Source of the DNA: Stenotrophomonas maltophilia
GTDB taxonomy: Bacteria; Pseudomonadota; Gammaproteobacteria; Xanthomonadales; Xanthomonadaceae
DNA: 64,000 nt
Direction: 5' to 3'
NCBI RefSeq assembly: GCF_006974125.1
Contig: NZ_CP037858.1
Span: forward strand, 2,976,001 to 3,040,000
Below the pieces are notes generated by a model. It did not search any database and was not told the origin of the DNA. It worked only from the letters and a program-made list of their open reading frames with translations. This document shows, one piece after another, positions 1 through 9,702 of this stretch. The position numbers and the translations under genes are program-made. How positions within the stretch are numbered: the first letter of the stretch is position 1; every line of letters begins with the position of its first letter.

Positions 1-1143
1 ACCATCGGTCACGTCGACCACGGCAAGACCACGCTGACCGCTGCACTGACCAAGATCGGTGCCGAGCGCTTCGGTGGCGAGTTCAAGGATTACTCCTCGA
101 TCGACGCCGCTCCGGAAGAAAAGGCTCGTGGCATCACGATCTCGACCGCGCACGTCGAATACGAATCCCCGGTCCGTCACTACGCCCACGTGGATTGCCC
201 GGGCCATGCTGACTACGTCAAGAACATGATCACCGGTGCCGCCCAGATGGACGGCGCGATCCTGGTGTGCTCGGCCGCTGACGGTCCGATGCCGCAGACC
301 CGCGAGCACATCCTGCTGTCGCGTCAGGTCGGCGTGCCGTACATCGTCGTGTTCCTGAACAAGGCCGACATGGTTGACGACGCCGAGCTGCTCGAGCTGG
401 TCGAGATGGAAGTGCGCGAGCTGCTGAGCAAGTACGACTTCCCGGGCGACGACACCCCGATCATCGCCGGTTCGGCCCGTCTGGCGCTGGAAGGCGACCA
501 GAGCGACATCGGCGTGCCGGCCATCCTGAAGCTGGTCGATGCCCTGGACAGCTGGATTCCGGAGCCGGAGCGCGCGATCGACAAGCCGTTCCTGATGCCG
601 GTGGAAGACGTGTTCTCGATCTCGGGCCGCGGCACCGTGGTGACCGGTCGTATCGAGCGCGGCGTGATCAAGGTTGGCGACGAAATCGAAATCGTCGGCA
701 TCCGTCCGGTGCAGAAGACCACCGTGACCGGCGTTGAAATGTTCCGCAAGCTGCTGGACCAGGGTCAGGCAGGCGACAACGCTGGCCTGCTGCTGCGCGG
801 CACCAAGCGTGACGACGTCGAGCGTGGCCAGGTCCTGGCCAAGCCGGGTTCGATCAAGCCGCACACCAAGTTCGAAGGTGAAGTCTACGTCCTGTCGAAG
901 GACGAGGGCGGCCGTCACACCCCGTTCTTCAACGGCTACCGTCCGCAGTTCTACTTCCGCACCACCGACATCACCGGCGCAGCTGCTCTGCCGGAAGGCG
1001 TCGAAATGGTGATGCCGGGTGACAACGTCAAGATGGTCGTCACCCTGATCAACCCGGTGGCAATGGACGAAGGCCTGCGCTTCGCCATCCGCGAAGGCGG
1101 CCGTACCGTCGGCGCCGGCGTGGTCTCGAAGATCATCGAGTAA
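1..1143 (+). CDS. tuf: Elongation factor Tu (5' end outside window)
   Basis: EF-Tu is the GTPase that carries aminoacyl-tRNA to the ribosomal A site. The frame is open from base 1, so the window begins inside the gene. Against the usual ~396 residues, 380 are visible and about 16 are missing. The G1 loop GHVDHGKTT is encoded at 7-33, G3 DCPGHADY at 193-216, G4 NKAD at 358-369 and the G5 region around 469-489; the two beta-barrel domains follow. The GTG at 190 is an internal valine, not a start. The position just before the S10 genes fits the last gene of an rpsL-rpsG-fusA-tuf operon. Many relatives carry a second tuf copy elsewhere, which cannot be judged here. Confidence 0.98.
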   Translation, partial: TIGHVDHGKTTLTAALTKIGAERFGGEFKDYSSIDAAPEEKARGITISTAHVEYESPVRHYAHVDCPGHADYVKNMITGAAQMDGAILVCSAADGPMPQTREHILLSRQVGVPYIVVFLNKADMVDDAELLELVEMEVRELLSKYDFPGDDTPIIAGSARLALEGDQSDIGVPAILKLVDALDSWIPEPERAIDKPFLMPVEDVFSISGRGTVVTGRIERGVIKVGDEIEIVGIRPVQKTTVTGVEMFRKLLDQGQAGDNAGLLLRGTKRDDVERGQVLAKPGSIKPHTKFEGEVYVLSKDEGGRHTPFFNGYRPQFYFRTTDITGAAALPEGVEMVMPGDNVKMVVTLINPVAMDEGLRFAIREGGRTVGAGVVSKIIE

Positions 1144-1157
1144 TCTGGTAGTATCTG

Positions 1158-1191
1158 CGCCCCGATGTTGCCTGGGTAGGGCATCGGGGCG
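1158..1191 (+). terminator. Inverted repeat after tuf, possible terminator
   Basis: A perfect 10-bp stem pairs CGCCCCGATG (1158-1167) with CATCGGGGCG (1182-1191) around a 14-nt loop, 15 nt after the tuf stop. There is no T tract after it, so it is a weak intrinsic terminator at best. It could instead be a Rho-dependent or RNA-stabilising hairpin. Confidence 0.45.
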
Positions 1192-1281
1192 TATCAAATG
1201 GGAAAGCAGGCACAGGATGTGCCTTGTGTTCCCCGGACCAGGAAGGGTCAATGCCATTCAGGCGGCGTCAACAGGCGACTG

Positions 1282-1310
1282 TTGACAGCTGCCTTGCGTG
1301 CCATTATGCT
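1282..1310 (+). promoter_or_regulatory. Sigma70 promoter of the S10 operon
   Basis: TTGACA (1282-1287) and TATGCT (1305-1310) are separated by 17 bp, close to the sigma70 consensus. Transcription would begin near 1317 and leave a leader of about 160 nt before rpsJ. The leader can form a hairpin of GGCAGGCC (1321-1328) with GGTCTGCC (1337-1344). In E. coli the long S10 leader is where L4 exerts feedback; whether this leader does the same cannot be seen from sequence alone. The rest of 1144-1475 holds no convincing gene. Confidence 0.8.
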
Positions 1311-1475
1311 TCTACGTCTGGGCAGGCCGGGTAACTGGTCTGCCTACGTTTTTGAGGTCTATGGAGTGACCTTGTCGGCCTGCAGGACTGTGGGCCGTCC
1401 GTATTCAGGAATTTCATGGGGCAAAGCAACCCAGAGGCTTTGTCTGTCGCTCTTTTAACGAAGGAACCTACCGCC

Positions 1476-1787
1476 ATGGCGGACCAAAAGATCCGGATCC
1501 GGCTGAAAGCGTTCGATCATCGTCTGATCGACCGTTCGGCCAGCGAGATCGTTGAAACGGCAAAGCGGACCGGCGCGCAAGTGCGTGGCCCGATCCCGCT
1601 GCCGACCAAGATCGAGCGTTACACCGTTCTCGTTTCCCCGCACGTCGACAAGGACGCGCGTGACCAGTACGAGACCCGCACGCACAAGCGCGTGCTCGAT
1701 ATCGTTGACCCGAATGACAAGACCGTGGACGCGCTGATGAAGCTCGAACTGGCTGCCGGCGTCGACGTTCAGATCAAGCTGACCTGA
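1476..1787 (+). CDS. rpsJ: 30S ribosomal protein S10
   Basis: S10 (uS10) sits in the 30S head and also pairs with NusB in antitermination complexes. The protein is 103 residues, the family's usual length, and begins [19 protein letters not shown] with the conserved GPIPLPTK loop in the middle. The frame is open 20 codons further upstream to 1416, but ATG 1476 has an AAGGAA ribosome binding site at 1461 and matches the family N-terminus. It is the first gene of the S10 block, transcribed from the promoter near 1282, with rplC 11 nt downstream. Confidence 0.98.
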
Positions 1788-1798
1788 GGACTACGACC

Positions 1799-2449
1799 AT
1801 GACGAAGAAGTATTCGTTGGGCTTCGTGGGCCGCAAGGCTGGCATGAGCCGCGTGTTCACTGAAGATGGCCGCTCCATCCCGGTGACCCTGATCGAAGCA
1901 ACCCCGAACCGCATCGCGCAGATCAAGACCGTCGAAACCGACGGCTACAGCGCCGTGCAGGTGACCGTCGGCGCGCGTCGCGCTGCCCTGGTCAACAAGC
2001 CGGAAGCCGGCCACTTCGCCAAGGCGAAGGTGGAAGCGGGTCGTGGCCTGTGGGAATTCCGCGTTGAAGACGCGCAGCTCGGCGATTTCGCCGTTGGCGG
2101 CGAAGTCAAGGCGGACATCTTCGAAGTCGGCCAGATCGTCGACGTCCAGGGTGTCACCAAGGGTAAGGGCTTCCAGGGCACCATCAAGCGCCACAACTTC
2201 CGTATGGGCGATGCAACCCACGGTAACTCGCTGTCGCATCGCGCGCCGGGTTCGCTGGGCCAGCGCCAGACCCCGGGTCGCGTTTTCCCGGGCAAGAAGA
2301 TGTCGGGCCACATGGGCGCAGTGCAGCAGAGCACGCAGAACCTGGAAGTGGTCAAGGTCGACGTCGAGCGCGGTCTGATCGCCGTTCGCGGCGCCGTTCC
2401 GGGCGCGGCGGGTGGCGACGTGATCGTCCGTCCGGCGAGCAAGGCATAA
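1799..2449 (+). CDS. rplC: 50S ribosomal protein L3
   Basis: L3 (uL3) is an early-assembly 50S protein whose long loop reaches the peptidyl transferase centre. The protein has 216 residues starting [20 protein letters not shown]. The loop contains [20 protein letters not shown]; a glutamine here is the known PrmB methylation site in E. coli, and the residue is retained. It follows rpsJ by 11 nt and precedes rplD by 12 nt, in the canonical order S10-L3-L4-L23-L2-S19-L22-S3-L16-L29-S17. Confidence 0.98.
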
Positions 2450-2461
2450 GGAGAGATGACG

Positions 2462-3067
2462 ATGGAACTCGTTATCACGGGTAGCAACAACAAGGTCTCG
2501 GTCTCCGACGCCGTGTTCGGTCGCGATTTCAGCGAAGATCTGGTCCACCAGGTCGTCGTTGCCTACCGCAACGCCGGTCGCGCCGGCACCAAGGCACAGA
2601 AGACTCGCTCCGAAGTGGCTGGTACCACCAAGAAGTCGAAGAAGCAGAAGGGCGGCGGCGCGCGTCATGGCGCACTGACGGCTCCGATCTTCGTCGGCGG
2701 CGGTGTCACCTTCGCGGCCAAGCCGCGCAGCTTCGAGCAGAAGGTCAATCGCAAGCAGTACCGTGCCGCCATGTGCGCGATCCTGTCCGAGCTGAACCGT
2801 CAGGGCCGTCTGACCATCGTGGAGTCCTTCGACGTCGAAGTGACCAACACGAAGGGTCTGATCGCCAAGCTGGCCGGCCTGGAAGTGGGCAAGCGCCCGC
2901 TGATCGTCACCGAAGAAGCGTCCGAGCACCTGTACCTGTCCGCCCGCAATCTGCCGTACGTGCAGGTGCGTGACGTCCAGGGTCTGGATCCGGTCTCGCT
3001 GGTGGGTGCCGACACGGTCGTCATCACCGCTGACGCGGTCAAGAAGGTCGAGGAGTGGCTGGCATGA
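2462..3067 (+). CDS. rplD: 50S ribosomal protein L4
   Basis: L4 (uL4) lines the nascent peptide exit tunnel and in E. coli represses the S10 operon. I chose the second of two in-frame ATGs: ATG 2456 lies 1 nt after the GGAG motif (2451-2454), whereas ATG 2462 has 7-nt spacing and gives the family start MELVITG (201 residues). The basic glycine-rich loop [17 protein letters not shown] is the tunnel-lining extension. The 3' end overlaps rplW by 4 nt (ATGA), implying translational coupling. rplV repeats the same double-ATG start arrangement. Confidence 0.97.
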
Positions 3068-3363
3068 ACAGCAACGAAAAAATCTTCAGCGTGCTGCGTG
3101 CCCCGCGTGTCTCCGAAAAGACCGCGCGCCTGCAGGAACTCTCCAACCAGTATGTCTTCGAAGTTTCGAACGAAGCCACCAAGGCCGATGTAAAGGCCGC
3201 GGTTGAGCAGCTGTTCGACGTCAAGGTCGAAGCCGTCAACGTGGTCAACGTCAAGGGCAAGAACAAGTCCTTCCGTAACCGTGCTGGCCGCCGCGGCGAT
3301 TGGCGCAAGGCGTACGTTCGCCTGGCCGATGGCCAGTCGATCGATGTAACGGCCAAGGCCTGA
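3064..3363 (+). CDS. rplW: 50S ribosomal protein L23
   Basis: L23 (uL23) lies at the exit-tunnel mouth and docks trigger factor and SRP. The 99-residue protein starts [20 protein letters not shown] at the ATG overlapping the rplD stop codon (ATGA); an upstream in-frame start at 3055 would add MAG but ignores this coupling. The conserved region [20 protein letters not shown] is present. rplB begins 10 nt downstream. Confidence 0.97.
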
Positions 3364-3373
3364 GGTACATCCC

Positions 3374-4201
3374 ATGCCATTGATGAAATTCAAGCCCACT
3401 TCCCCCGGCCGCCGTTCGGCCGTGCGCGTGGTCACTCCCGACCTGCACAAGGGTGCTCCGCACGCTGCGCTGGTCGAGTCGCAGAGCCGCTCGGGTGGTC
3501 GTAACCACCATGGCCGCATCACCGTGCGTCACGTCGGTGGTGGTGCCAAGCAGCACTACCGCATCATCGACTTCAAGCGCAACAAGCTGGGCATCCCGGC
3601 GCGCGTGGAACGCATCGAATACGATCCGAACCGCACCGCCCACATCGCTCTGCTGTGCTACGTCGACGGTGAGCGTCGCTACATCATCGCCCCGAAGGGC
3701 CTGAAGGCTGGTGATCAGGTGATCGCTGGTTCGGATGCCCCGATCAAGGCCGGCAACACCCTGCCGCTGCGCAACATCCCGGTCGGCACCACCATCCACT
3801 GCATCGAACTGAAGCCGGGCAAGGGCGCTCAGATCGCTCGCGCCGCTGGTGCGGCCGTGCAGCTGGTGGCTCGCGAAGGCATCTACGCCACCCTGCGCCT
3901 GCGCTCGGGTGAAATGCGCAAGGTTCCGGTCGAGTGCTGCGCCACCATCGGCGAAGTCGGCAACGACGAGCACAGCCTGGAAAAGCTGGGCAAGGCCGGT
4001 GCCAAGCGTTGGCGCGGCGTCCGTCCGACCGTTCGTGGTGCAGCCATGAACCCGGTTGACCACCCGCACGGTGGTGGTGAGGCGAAGGCCGGCCAGGGTA
4101 ATCCGCATCCGGTCACCCCGTGGGGTGTCCCGACCAAGGGTTACAAGACGCGCCATAACAAGCGCACTCAGCAGTTCATCGTCCGCGATCGTAGGGGCTA
4201 A
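3374..4201 (+). CDS. rplB: 50S ribosomal protein L2
   Basis: L2 (uL2) is required for subunit association and peptidyl transfer. The 275-residue length is typical. The universally conserved [11 protein letters not shown] segment, containing the histidine implicated in peptidyl transferase activity, is encoded near 4051-4083. The basic C-terminus [16 protein letters not shown] is also standard. It lies 10 nt after rplW and 6 nt before rpsS. Nothing unusual was seen. Confidence 0.98.
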
Positions 4202-4207
4202 TCGACC

Positions 4208-4477
4208 ATGGCACGTTCACTCAAGAAGGGCCCGTTCGTCGATCACCACCTCGTCAAGAAGGTGGAGGCCGCTGCGGGCAGCAAGAAGCCGATCAAGACC
4301 TGGTCGCGCCGTTCGATGATCCTGCCTGACATGGTAGGCGTCACCATTGCCGTGCATAACGGCAAGAACCACATCCCGGTTCTCGTCAACGAGAACATGG
4401 TCGGCCACAAGCTCGGCGAATTTGCCATCACCCGGACCTTCAAGGGTCACGGTGGTGACAAGAAGTCGGGCAAGTAA
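4208..4477 (+). CDS. rpsS: 30S ribosomal protein S19
   Basis: S19 (uS19) binds 16S rRNA in the 30S head with S13 and contacts A- and P-site tRNA. The 89-residue protein starts [20 protein letters not shown] and contains the family block [20 protein letters not shown]. It is tightly packed, 6 nt after rplB and 12 nt before the rplV start. Confidence 0.98.
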   Translation: MARSLKKGPFVDHHLVKKVEAAAGSKKPIKTWSRRSMILPDMVGVTIAVHNGKNHIPVLVNENMVGHKLGEFAITRTFKGHGGDKKSGK

Positions 4478-4489
4478 GGAGAGATGACA

Positions 4490-4825
4490 ATGGAAGCGAA
4501 AGCCATCCTGCGCACTGCGCGCATCTCCCCGCAGAAGGCTCGTCTGGTCGCTGACCAGGTGCGCGGTCTGCCGGCCGAGCGTGCGGTCAACCTGCTGAAG
4601 TTCTCGGACAAGAAGGCTGCCCACCTGATCAAGAAGGTGGTGGAGTCGGCTATTGCAAATGCCGAAAACAACCAGGGCGCCGACGTCGACGAGCTGAAGG
4701 TTCAGACCATCATGGTTGATGAAGGTCCGACCCTGAAGCGTTTCATGGCGCGGGCGAAAGGCCGCGGTACCCGCATCCTCAAGCGCACCAGCCACATCAC
4801 TGTGGTTGTGGGCGCCGCCAAGTAA
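4490..4825 (+). CDS. rplV: 50S ribosomal protein L22
   Basis: L22 (uL22) spans the 50S and forms part of the exit-tunnel constriction with L4; its C-terminal beta-hairpin ([18 protein letters not shown]) is the macrolide-resistance hotspot. As in rplD, two in-frame ATGs follow one Shine-Dalgarno motif. ATG 4490 has suitable spacing and gives [20 protein letters not shown] (111 residues), while 4484 is too close to it. The gap to rpsC is 18 nt. Confidence 0.97.
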   Translation: MEAKAILRTARISPQKARLVADQVRGLPAERAVNLLKFSDKKAAHLIKKVVESAIANAENNQGADVDELKVQTIMVDEGPTLKRFMARAKGRGTRILKRTSHITVVVGAAK

Positions 4826-4843
4826 GCGGATAAGGAAAAGACC

Positions 4844-5578
4844 ATGGGTCATAAAGTTCATCCGATTGGTATCCGCCTCGGCATTTCCAAGGACTGGAAC
4901 TCCAAGTGGTACGCCAACAAGGCCGAGTTCGCTGGTTACCTGGCAGCCGACCTGAAAGTGCGCGAAATGCTGCGCAAGAAGCTGGCTCAGGCCGGCATCA
5001 GCAAGATCCTGATCGAGCGTCCGGCCAAGACTGCTCGCGTGACGATCCACACCGCCCGTCCGGGCGTGGTGATCGGCAAGCGCGGTGAGGACATCGAGAA
5101 GCTGCGCAAGGAAGTGAGCGAGATGATGGGCGTCCCGGCGCACATCAACGTCACCGAAGTGCGCAAGCCGGAACTGGACGCGCAGCTCGTTGCCGAGTCG
5201 ATCGCCCAGCAGCTGGAGCGTCGCATCATGTTCCGCCGCGCAATGAAGCGCTCGGTCGGCAACGCGATGCGCCTGGGTGCCCTGGGTATCAAGGTCAACG
5301 TGGGTGGCCGCCTCAACGGTGCAGAAATCGCCCGTTCGGAGTGGTACCGCGAAGGCCGCGTGCCGCTGCACACCCTGCGTGCCGACATCGACTATGGCTT
5401 CGCTGAAGCCAAGACGACCTACGGCATCATCGGCATCAAGGTCTGGATCTACAAGGGCGAGGTCTTCGATTTCTCCCAGGTTGGCCAGGAAAAGCAGGAC
5501 GACACCCCGTCGCGCAACGATCGTCACGATCGCGGTGACCGTGGTGACCGTCAGCGCCCGGCCCGTGAAGCGAGGTAA
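4844..5578 (+). CDS. rpsC: 30S ribosomal protein S3
   Basis: S3 (uS3) lies at the mRNA entry channel and contributes to helicase activity. The 244-residue protein has the KH-domain signature [18 protein letters not shown] and the C-terminal S3 domain up to the GEVFDF motif. After that a low-complexity Arg/Asp/His tail follows ([20 protein letters not shown]), longer than in E. coli S3 (233 residues); the extension is probably disordered. The gap to rplP is 5 nt. Confidence 0.98.
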   Translation: MGHKVHPIGIRLGISKDWNSKWYANKAEFAGYLAADLKVREMLRKKLAQAGISKILIERPAKTARVTIHTARPGVVIGKRGEDIEKLRKEVSEMMGVPAHINVTEVRKPELDAQLVAESIAQQLERRIMFRRAMKRSVGNAMRLGALGIKVNVGGRLNGAEIARSEWYREGRVPLHTLRADIDYGFAEAKTTYGIIGIKVWIYKGEVFDFSQVGQEKQDDTPSRNDRHDRGDRGDRQRPAREAR

Positions 5579-5583
5579 CGACA

Positions 5584-5997
5584 ATGTTGCAACCCAAGCG
5601 AACCAAGTACCGCAAGGTACACAAGGGCCGTAACGATGGCCTGAGCTGGAGCGCCAACGCTGTCAGCTTCGGCGAATACGGCCTGAAGGCAACCGCACAC
5701 GGTCAGCTGACCGCGCGTCAGATCGAAGCGGCCCGCCGCTCGATCAGCCGCTACGTCAAGCGCGGCGGCAAGATGTGGATCCGCGTGTTCCCCGACAAGC
5801 CCATCACCAAGAAGCCCATCGAAGTCCGAATGGGTTCTGGTAAGGGTAACGTGGAATACTGGGTGGCCCAGATCCAGCCCGGCCGCATGATCTATGAAAT
5901 CGAGGGTGTTTCCGAGGAAGTGGCTCGCGAGGCGTTCCGCCTGGCCGCCGCCAAGCTCTCGGTCACCACCACTTTCGTGACCCGTACGGTGCGCTGA
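5584..5997 (+). CDS. rplP: 50S ribosomal protein L16
   Basis: L16 (uL16) is a late-assembly protein near the A site and the binding site of evernimicin/avilamycin in other species. The 137-residue protein starts [20 protein letters not shown] and contains the conserved [19 protein letters not shown]. Its TGA stop shares one base with the rpmC ATG (TGATGG), so the two are probably translationally coupled. Confidence 0.98.
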   Translation: MLQPKRTKYRKVHKGRNDGLSWSANAVSFGEYGLKATAHGQLTARQIEAARRSISRYVKRGGKMWIRVFPDKPITKKPIEVRMGSGKGNVEYWVAQIQPGRMIYEIEGVSEEVAREAFRLAAAKLSVTTTFVTRTVR

Positions 5998-6182
5998 TGG
6001 ATATCAAAACTCTCCGTGAAAAGTCGGCTGACGAACTCAAGGCCCACCTGATCGACCTGCGTAAGGAACAGTTCTCTGTCCGTATGCAGCAGGTCACCGG
6101 CCAGCTGCCGAAGACCCACGACATTCGCCGGGTCCGTCGCGAGATTGCTCGCGTCAAGACCCTGCTCGGCAGCACGAAGTAA
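5997..6182 (+). CDS. rpmC: 50S ribosomal protein L29
   Basis: L29 (uL29) is a small helical protein next to L23 at the tunnel exit. The 61-residue protein is close to the family length, with signature region [17 protein letters not shown] and the basic tail [15 protein letters not shown]. The start overlaps the rplP stop by one base. Confidence 0.97.
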   Translation: MDIKTLREKSADELKAHLIDLRKEQFSVRMQQVTGQLPKTHDIRRVRREIARVKTLLGSTK

Positions 6183-6193
6183 GGATGGCCGCT

Positions 6194-6463
6194 ATGAGCG
6201 ACAATACTGAAAAGAAGACGCTGCGCACGGTCGAAGGCCGTGTCGTCAGCAACAAGATGGACAAGACGGTTACCGTCCTGGTTGAGCGTCAGGTCAAGCA
6301 CGCGCTGTACGGCAAGTACATCAAGCGCTCGACCAAGCTGCACGCCCACGATGCCGACAACGCCTGCAAGGAAGGCGACGTCGTCCGCGTGACCGAGATT
6401 GCTCCGATGTCCAAGACCAAGAACTGGCGCGTGGTGGAAGTCATCACGCGTGCGGCTGAATAA
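6194..6463 (+). CDS. rpsQ: 30S ribosomal protein S17
   Basis: S17 (uS17) is a primary 16S-binding protein with an OB fold. I chose ATG 6194 ([17 protein letters not shown], 89 residues). The in-frame ATG at 6185 sits directly against the only AAGG motif (6181-6184) and would add MAA, whereas 6194 has about 9-nt spacing. The family block [19 protein letters not shown] is intact. In E. coli this is the last gene of the S10 operon; here rplN follows after 12 nt, leaving no room for a separate spc promoter. Confidence 0.96.
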   Translation: MSDNTEKKTLRTVEGRVVSNKMDKTVTVLVERQVKHALYGKYIKRSTKLHAHDADNACKEGDVVRVTEIAPMSKTKNWRVVEVITRAAE

Positions 6464-6475
6464 GGAGTCTGAATC

Positions 6476-6844
6476 ATGATCCAGATGCAGAGCTACCTTG
6501 ACGTCGCGGACAATTCGGGTGCCAAGCAGGTGATGTGCTTCAAGGTGCTGGGTGGTTCCAAGCGCCGTTACGCCGGCATCGGCGACATCATCAAGGTCAC
6601 CGTGAAGGATGCGATTCCGCGCGGCAAGGTCAAGAAGGGTGAAGTGTATGACGCCGTCGTGGTGCGTACCCGCAAGGGTGTGCGTCGCGCCGACGGCTCG
6701 CTGATCCGCTTCGACGGCAACGCTGCCGTTCTGCTGAACAGCAAGCAGGAGCCGATCGGTACCCGTATCTTCGGGCCGGTGACCCGTGAACTTCGTTCGG
6801 AGAAGTTCATGAAGATCGTCTCGCTCGCTCCCGAAGTGCTGTGA
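6476..6844 (+). CDS. rplN: 50S ribosomal protein L14
   Basis: L14 (uL14) is at the subunit interface and forms bridges with the 30S; the silencing factor RsfS binds it in other bacteria. The 122-residue protein starts [20 protein letters not shown] and retains [15 protein letters not shown]. It corresponds to the first gene of the E. coli spc operon but is only 12 nt from rpsQ, so read-through from the S10 block is expected. Confidence 0.98.
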
Positions 6845-6860
6845 GCGACAGGAGATAATC

Positions 6861-7178
6861 ATGGCTAACCGTATCAAGAAGGGCGACCAGGTTGTCGTCA
6901 ACGCTGGCAAGGACAAGGGCAAGCAGGGCGAAGTCGTCCGCGTCGACGGCGACCGTGTGGTCGTCGCCAACGTGAACATCGTCAAGCGCCACACCAAGCC
7001 GAACCCGCAGGCAGGTGTTGCCGGCGGCGTGGTCGAGCGCGAAGCTTCGATCCATATCTCCAACGTGAATGTTCTGAACCCGGCTTCGGGCAAGGGCGAA
7101 CGCGTTGGCTTCAAGGTGCTGGAGGATGGACGCAAACTGCGTGTGTTCCGCTCCAGCGGTGAGGCGCTCGACGCCTGA
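6861..7178 (+). CDS. rplX: 50S ribosomal protein L24
   Basis: L24 (uL24) initiates 50S assembly by binding the 5' part of 23S rRNA. The 105-residue protein has an N-terminal KOW motif ([20 protein letters not shown]) and a C-terminal region with [20 protein letters not shown]. It lies 16 nt after rplN and 11 nt before rplE. Confidence 0.98.
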
Positions 7179-7189
7179 GGAATGAGAAG

Positions 7190-7732
7190 ATGAGTTCCCG
7201 TCTCGAAAAGTTCTACAAGGACGAAGTGGTGCCGGCGCTGATGAAGCAGTTCGGCTACACCAATCCGATGGAAGTGCCGAAGCTGGTCAAGGTCGCCCTG
7301 AACATGGGTGTCGGCGAAGCGGCCACCAACAAGAAGATCCTGGAAAACGCCGTCGGCGACATGACCAAGATTTCCGGCCAGAAGCCGGTTGTCACCAAGT
7401 CGCGTGTGTCGGTTGCGTCGTTCAAGATCCGCGATGGTTGGCCGATCGGCTGCAAGACCACGCTGCGTCGCCACAAGATGTACGAGTTCCTGGATCGCCT
7501 GATCAACATCTCGCTGCCGCGCGTGCGCGACTTCCGTGGTGTTTCCGGTCGTTCCTTCGACGGCCGCGGCAACTTCAACATGGGTGTGAAGGAGCAGATC
7601 ATCTTCCCGGAAATCGACTTCGACGCCGTCGACGCGATCCGCGGTATGGATATCGCCATCACCACCACTGCGAAGACCGACGCGGAAGCGAAGGCGCTGC
7701 TGGCAGCGTTCAAGTTCCCGTTCCGTAACTGA
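7190..7732 (+). CDS. rplE: 50S ribosomal protein L5
   Basis: L5 (uL5) binds 5S rRNA and contacts P-site tRNA. The 180-residue protein contains the family signature around [14 protein letters not shown] and the C-terminal [19 protein letters not shown] segment. It sits between rplX and rpsN in the standard spc order. No oddities were seen. Confidence 0.98.
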   Translation: MSSRLEKFYKDEVVPALMKQFGYTNPMEVPKLVKVALNMGVGEAATNKKILENAVGDMTKISGQKPVVTKSRVSVASFKIRDGWPIGCKTTLRRHKMYEFLDRLINISLPRVRDFRGVSGRSFDGRGNFNMGVKEQIIFPEIDFDAVDAIRGMDIAITTTAKTDAEAKALLAAFKFPFRN

Positions 7733-7750
7733 TCTGTCGAGGAAACCGAA

Positions 7751-8056
7751 ATGGCAAAGACCTCCATGGTCAACCGCGACATCAAGCGGGAAAAGCTGGC
7801 AAAGAAGTACGCTGAAAAGCGTGCAGCTCTGAAGAAGATCGTGTCCTCCGTGGACGCGACCTACGAAGAGAAGATCGACGCCGCAACCAAGCTGGCCAAG
7901 CTGCCGCGCGATTCGTCGCCGAGCCGCCAGCGTAACCGTTGCGAGCTGTCGGGTCGTCCGCGTGGCGTCTACAGCAAGTTCGGCCTGGGCCGTAACAAGC
8001 TGCGTGAAGCCACCATGCGTGGCGACGTCCCGGGTCTGCGCAAGGCCAGCTGGTAA
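7751..8056 (+). CDS. rpsN: 30S ribosomal protein S14 (zinc-free type)
   Basis: S14 (uS14) is a 30S-head protein. At 101 residues, and with only one cysteine ([20 protein letters not shown]) instead of paired CxxC motifs, it is the long zinc-independent C- type. It is followed by a 257-nt gap that holds an intrinsic terminator (8145-8171), whereas in E. coli rpsH follows closely. Confidence 0.97.
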   Translation: MAKTSMVNRDIKREKLAKKYAEKRAALKKIVSSVDATYEEKIDAATKLAKLPRDSSPSRQRNRCELSGRPRGVYSKFGLGRNKLREATMRGDVPGLRKASW

Positions 8057-8144
8057 TCCCAGCCGGCCCTGCGATCGGGAGCCCCACCGGGGTTCCTGAA
8101 CCGGGCAGGGGGGGCGTTCAGCCTTCCCGACGCAAAAAAACCGA

Positions 8145-8171
8145 AGAGCCCGGCGCAAGCCGGGCTCTTTT
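8145..8171 (+). terminator. Intrinsic terminator or attenuator inside the spc block
   Basis: A perfect 10-bp stem, AGAGCCCGGC (8145-8154) with GCCGGGCTCT (8159-8168), has a GCAA tetraloop and runs into TTTT (8168-8171); a run of seven A precedes it at 8134-8140. It is about 90 nt after rpsN. Genes essential for ribosome synthesis follow, so it must leak, be antiterminated, or be bypassed by a promoter downstream. A TATACT hexamer at 8176-8181 is the best -10 candidate, but I see no good -35 for it. The rest of 8057-8313 has no gene. Confidence 0.8.
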
Positions 8172-8313
8172 GGCGTATACTCCCGCGTCTTGCCCTGTGC
8201 AAACGGGGTTGTAGGAGTGGGCTTCCGGCCCGCTGCATCAAGGGACCTGGCCCGTTTCCAGGAGACAACAGATTTTCGCGAAAGCGGATATCGGTGCACT
8301 CAAAGGTACTCAT

Positions 8314-8712
8314 ATGAGCATGACTGATCCCATCGCCGACCTGCTGGTCCGCATCAAGAATGCGGCCGCGGTTGGCAAGCAGACGGTGAAAGCCCCGTCG
8401 TCCAAGATCAAGGTTGCGATCGCCCAGGTCCTGAAGGACGAGGGTTACATCACCGACCTGCGCGTGACCCAGCTGGAAAACAACAAGTCCGAGCTGGAAA
8501 TCGTGCTGAAGTATTTCGAAGGCAAGCCGGTCATCGCGACCCTGAAGCGCTTCTCGCGTTCGGGCCTGCGCCAGTACCGCGGCAAGAGCGAGCTGCCGAA
8601 GGTCATGAACGGCTTGGGTATCTCCATCATTTCCACCTCCAAGGGCATCATGACTGATGCGCAGGCGCGCCAGCTGGGCGTCGGCGGCGAAGTCCTGTGC
8701 TTCGTGGCCTAA
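8314..8712 (+). CDS. rpsH: 30S ribosomal protein S8
   Basis: S8 (uS8) binds 16S helix 21 and in E. coli represses the spc operon at the rplE leader. The 132-residue protein starts [20 protein letters not shown] 8314 has AAGG at 8303-8306 with about 7-nt spacing; the second in-frame ATG at 8320 is also possible. The conserved SxSxGI(M/L)T region reads [20 protein letters not shown]. rplF follows after 18 nt. Confidence 0.97.
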   Translation: MSMTDPIADLLVRIKNAAAVGKQTVKAPSSKIKVAIAQVLKDEGYITDLRVTQLENNKSELEIVLKYFEGKPVIATLKRFSRSGLRQYRGKSELPKVMNGLGISIISTSKGIMTDAQARQLGVGGEVLCFVA

Positions 8713-8730
8713 GGCGAAAGGAGTAGAACT

Positions 8731-9255
8731 ATGTCCCGCGTAGCCAAGAAGCCGATCGACCTGGGTAAGGTTGAACTGAACGTCCAGTCGGAAAGCGTCA
8801 CCGTCAAGGGTCCGAAGGGCACCCTGTCGCTGCCGAAGCCGGCCGGTATTGCCATCAACGTCGACAGCGGCGTTGCCACCCTGAGCACCGAGAACGCCGA
8901 GCTGGTCGCACTGACCGGTACCGTGCGTGCGATCCTGGCCAACATGGTCAAGGGCGTGTCCGAAGGCTTCGAGCGCAAGCTGGAGCTGGTCGGCGTGGGT
9001 TACCGCGCTGCCATGCAGGGCAAGGACCTGAGCCTGTCGCTGGGCTTCTCGCACCCGGTCGTGTTCGTGGCGCCGGAAGGCATCACCATCACCACCCCGA
9101 CCCAGACCGAGATCCTGGTCCAGGGCGCTGACAAGCAGGTCGTCGGTGAAGTTGCCGCCAAGATCCGTGCGTTCCGCAAGCCGGAGCCGTACAAGGGCAA
9201 GGGCGTGAAGTACTCCGACGAAGTCATCATCCGTAAGGAAGCCAAGAAGGCATAA
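8731..9255 (+). CDS. rplF: 50S ribosomal protein L6
   Basis: L6 (uL6) lies near the sarcin-ricin loop at the factor-binding site. The 174-residue protein has two homologous domains and the C-terminal signature [20 protein letters not shown]. An 86-nt gap with a small hairpin separates it from rplR. Confidence 0.98.
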   Translation: MSRVAKKPIDLGKVELNVQSESVTVKGPKGTLSLPKPAGIAINVDSGVATLSTENAELVALTGTVRAILANMVKGVSEGFERKLELVGVGYRAAMQGKDLSLSLGFSHPVVFVAPEGITITTPTQTEILVQGADKQVVGEVAAKIRAFRKPEPYKGKGVKYSDEVIIRKEAKKA

Positions 9256-9276
9256 GCGCGAGTCCCTCGCAAGAGC

Positions 9277-9294
9277 CCGCACATCCCTGTGCGG
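9277..9294 (+). other. Hairpin between rplF and rplR
   Basis: CCGCACA (9277-9283) pairs with TGTGCGG (9288-9294) around a TCCC loop, 21 nt after the rplF stop. There is no T tract, so it is not an intrinsic terminator. It is one of several stable hairpins in the wider gaps of this cluster and may mark RNA processing or stabilisation. Confidence 0.5.
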
Positions 9295-9341
9295 ACTTCT
9301 CAGGGAAAAGCTCTTCCTTCAGCTTTCAAGGAATAATCAAA

Positions 9342-9695
9342 ATGAACAAGAACATCGCCCGCCTGCGTCGCGCCAAGTCGACCCGCGCCCACATCCGTGA
9401 GCTCGGCGTCGCCCGCCTGTCGGTGCTGCGCACCGGCCAGCACCTGTACGCCCAGGTCTTCACCGCCGACGGTTCCAAGGTGCTGGCTGCTGCCAACACC
9501 ACCCAGACCGACGTCATGGAAGGTCTGAAGAACGGCAAGAACGCCGATGCCGCCGCCAAGGTCGGCCGTATCGTCGCTGAGCGCGCCAAGGCCGCCGGCG
9601 TCGAGAAGGTTGCCTTCGATCGTTCGGGCTACCGCTACCACGGCCGCATCAAGGCCCTGGCAGAAGCCGCCCGCGAAGCCGGCCTGCAGTTCTAA
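9342..9695 (+). CDS. rplR: 50S ribosomal protein L18
   Basis: L18 (uL18) binds 5S rRNA together with L5. The 117-residue protein starts [20 protein letters not shown] and ends with the family motif [27 protein letters not shown] precedes the ATG. Gaps of 86 nt before and 161 nt after are wider than usual for the spc order. Confidence 0.98.
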   Translation: MNKNIARLRRAKSTRAHIRELGVARLSVLRTGQHLYAQVFTADGSKVLAAANTTQTDVMEGLKNGKNADAAAKVGRIVAERAKAAGVEKVAFDRSGYRYHGRIKALAEAAREAGLQF

Positions 9696-9702
9696 GGGAT
9701 AA

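Noticed and set aside
1198..1458. 86-codon frame upstream of rpsJ
   Set aside because: It covers the S10 promoter and leader, lacks similarity to known proteins and has no clear ribosome binding site.
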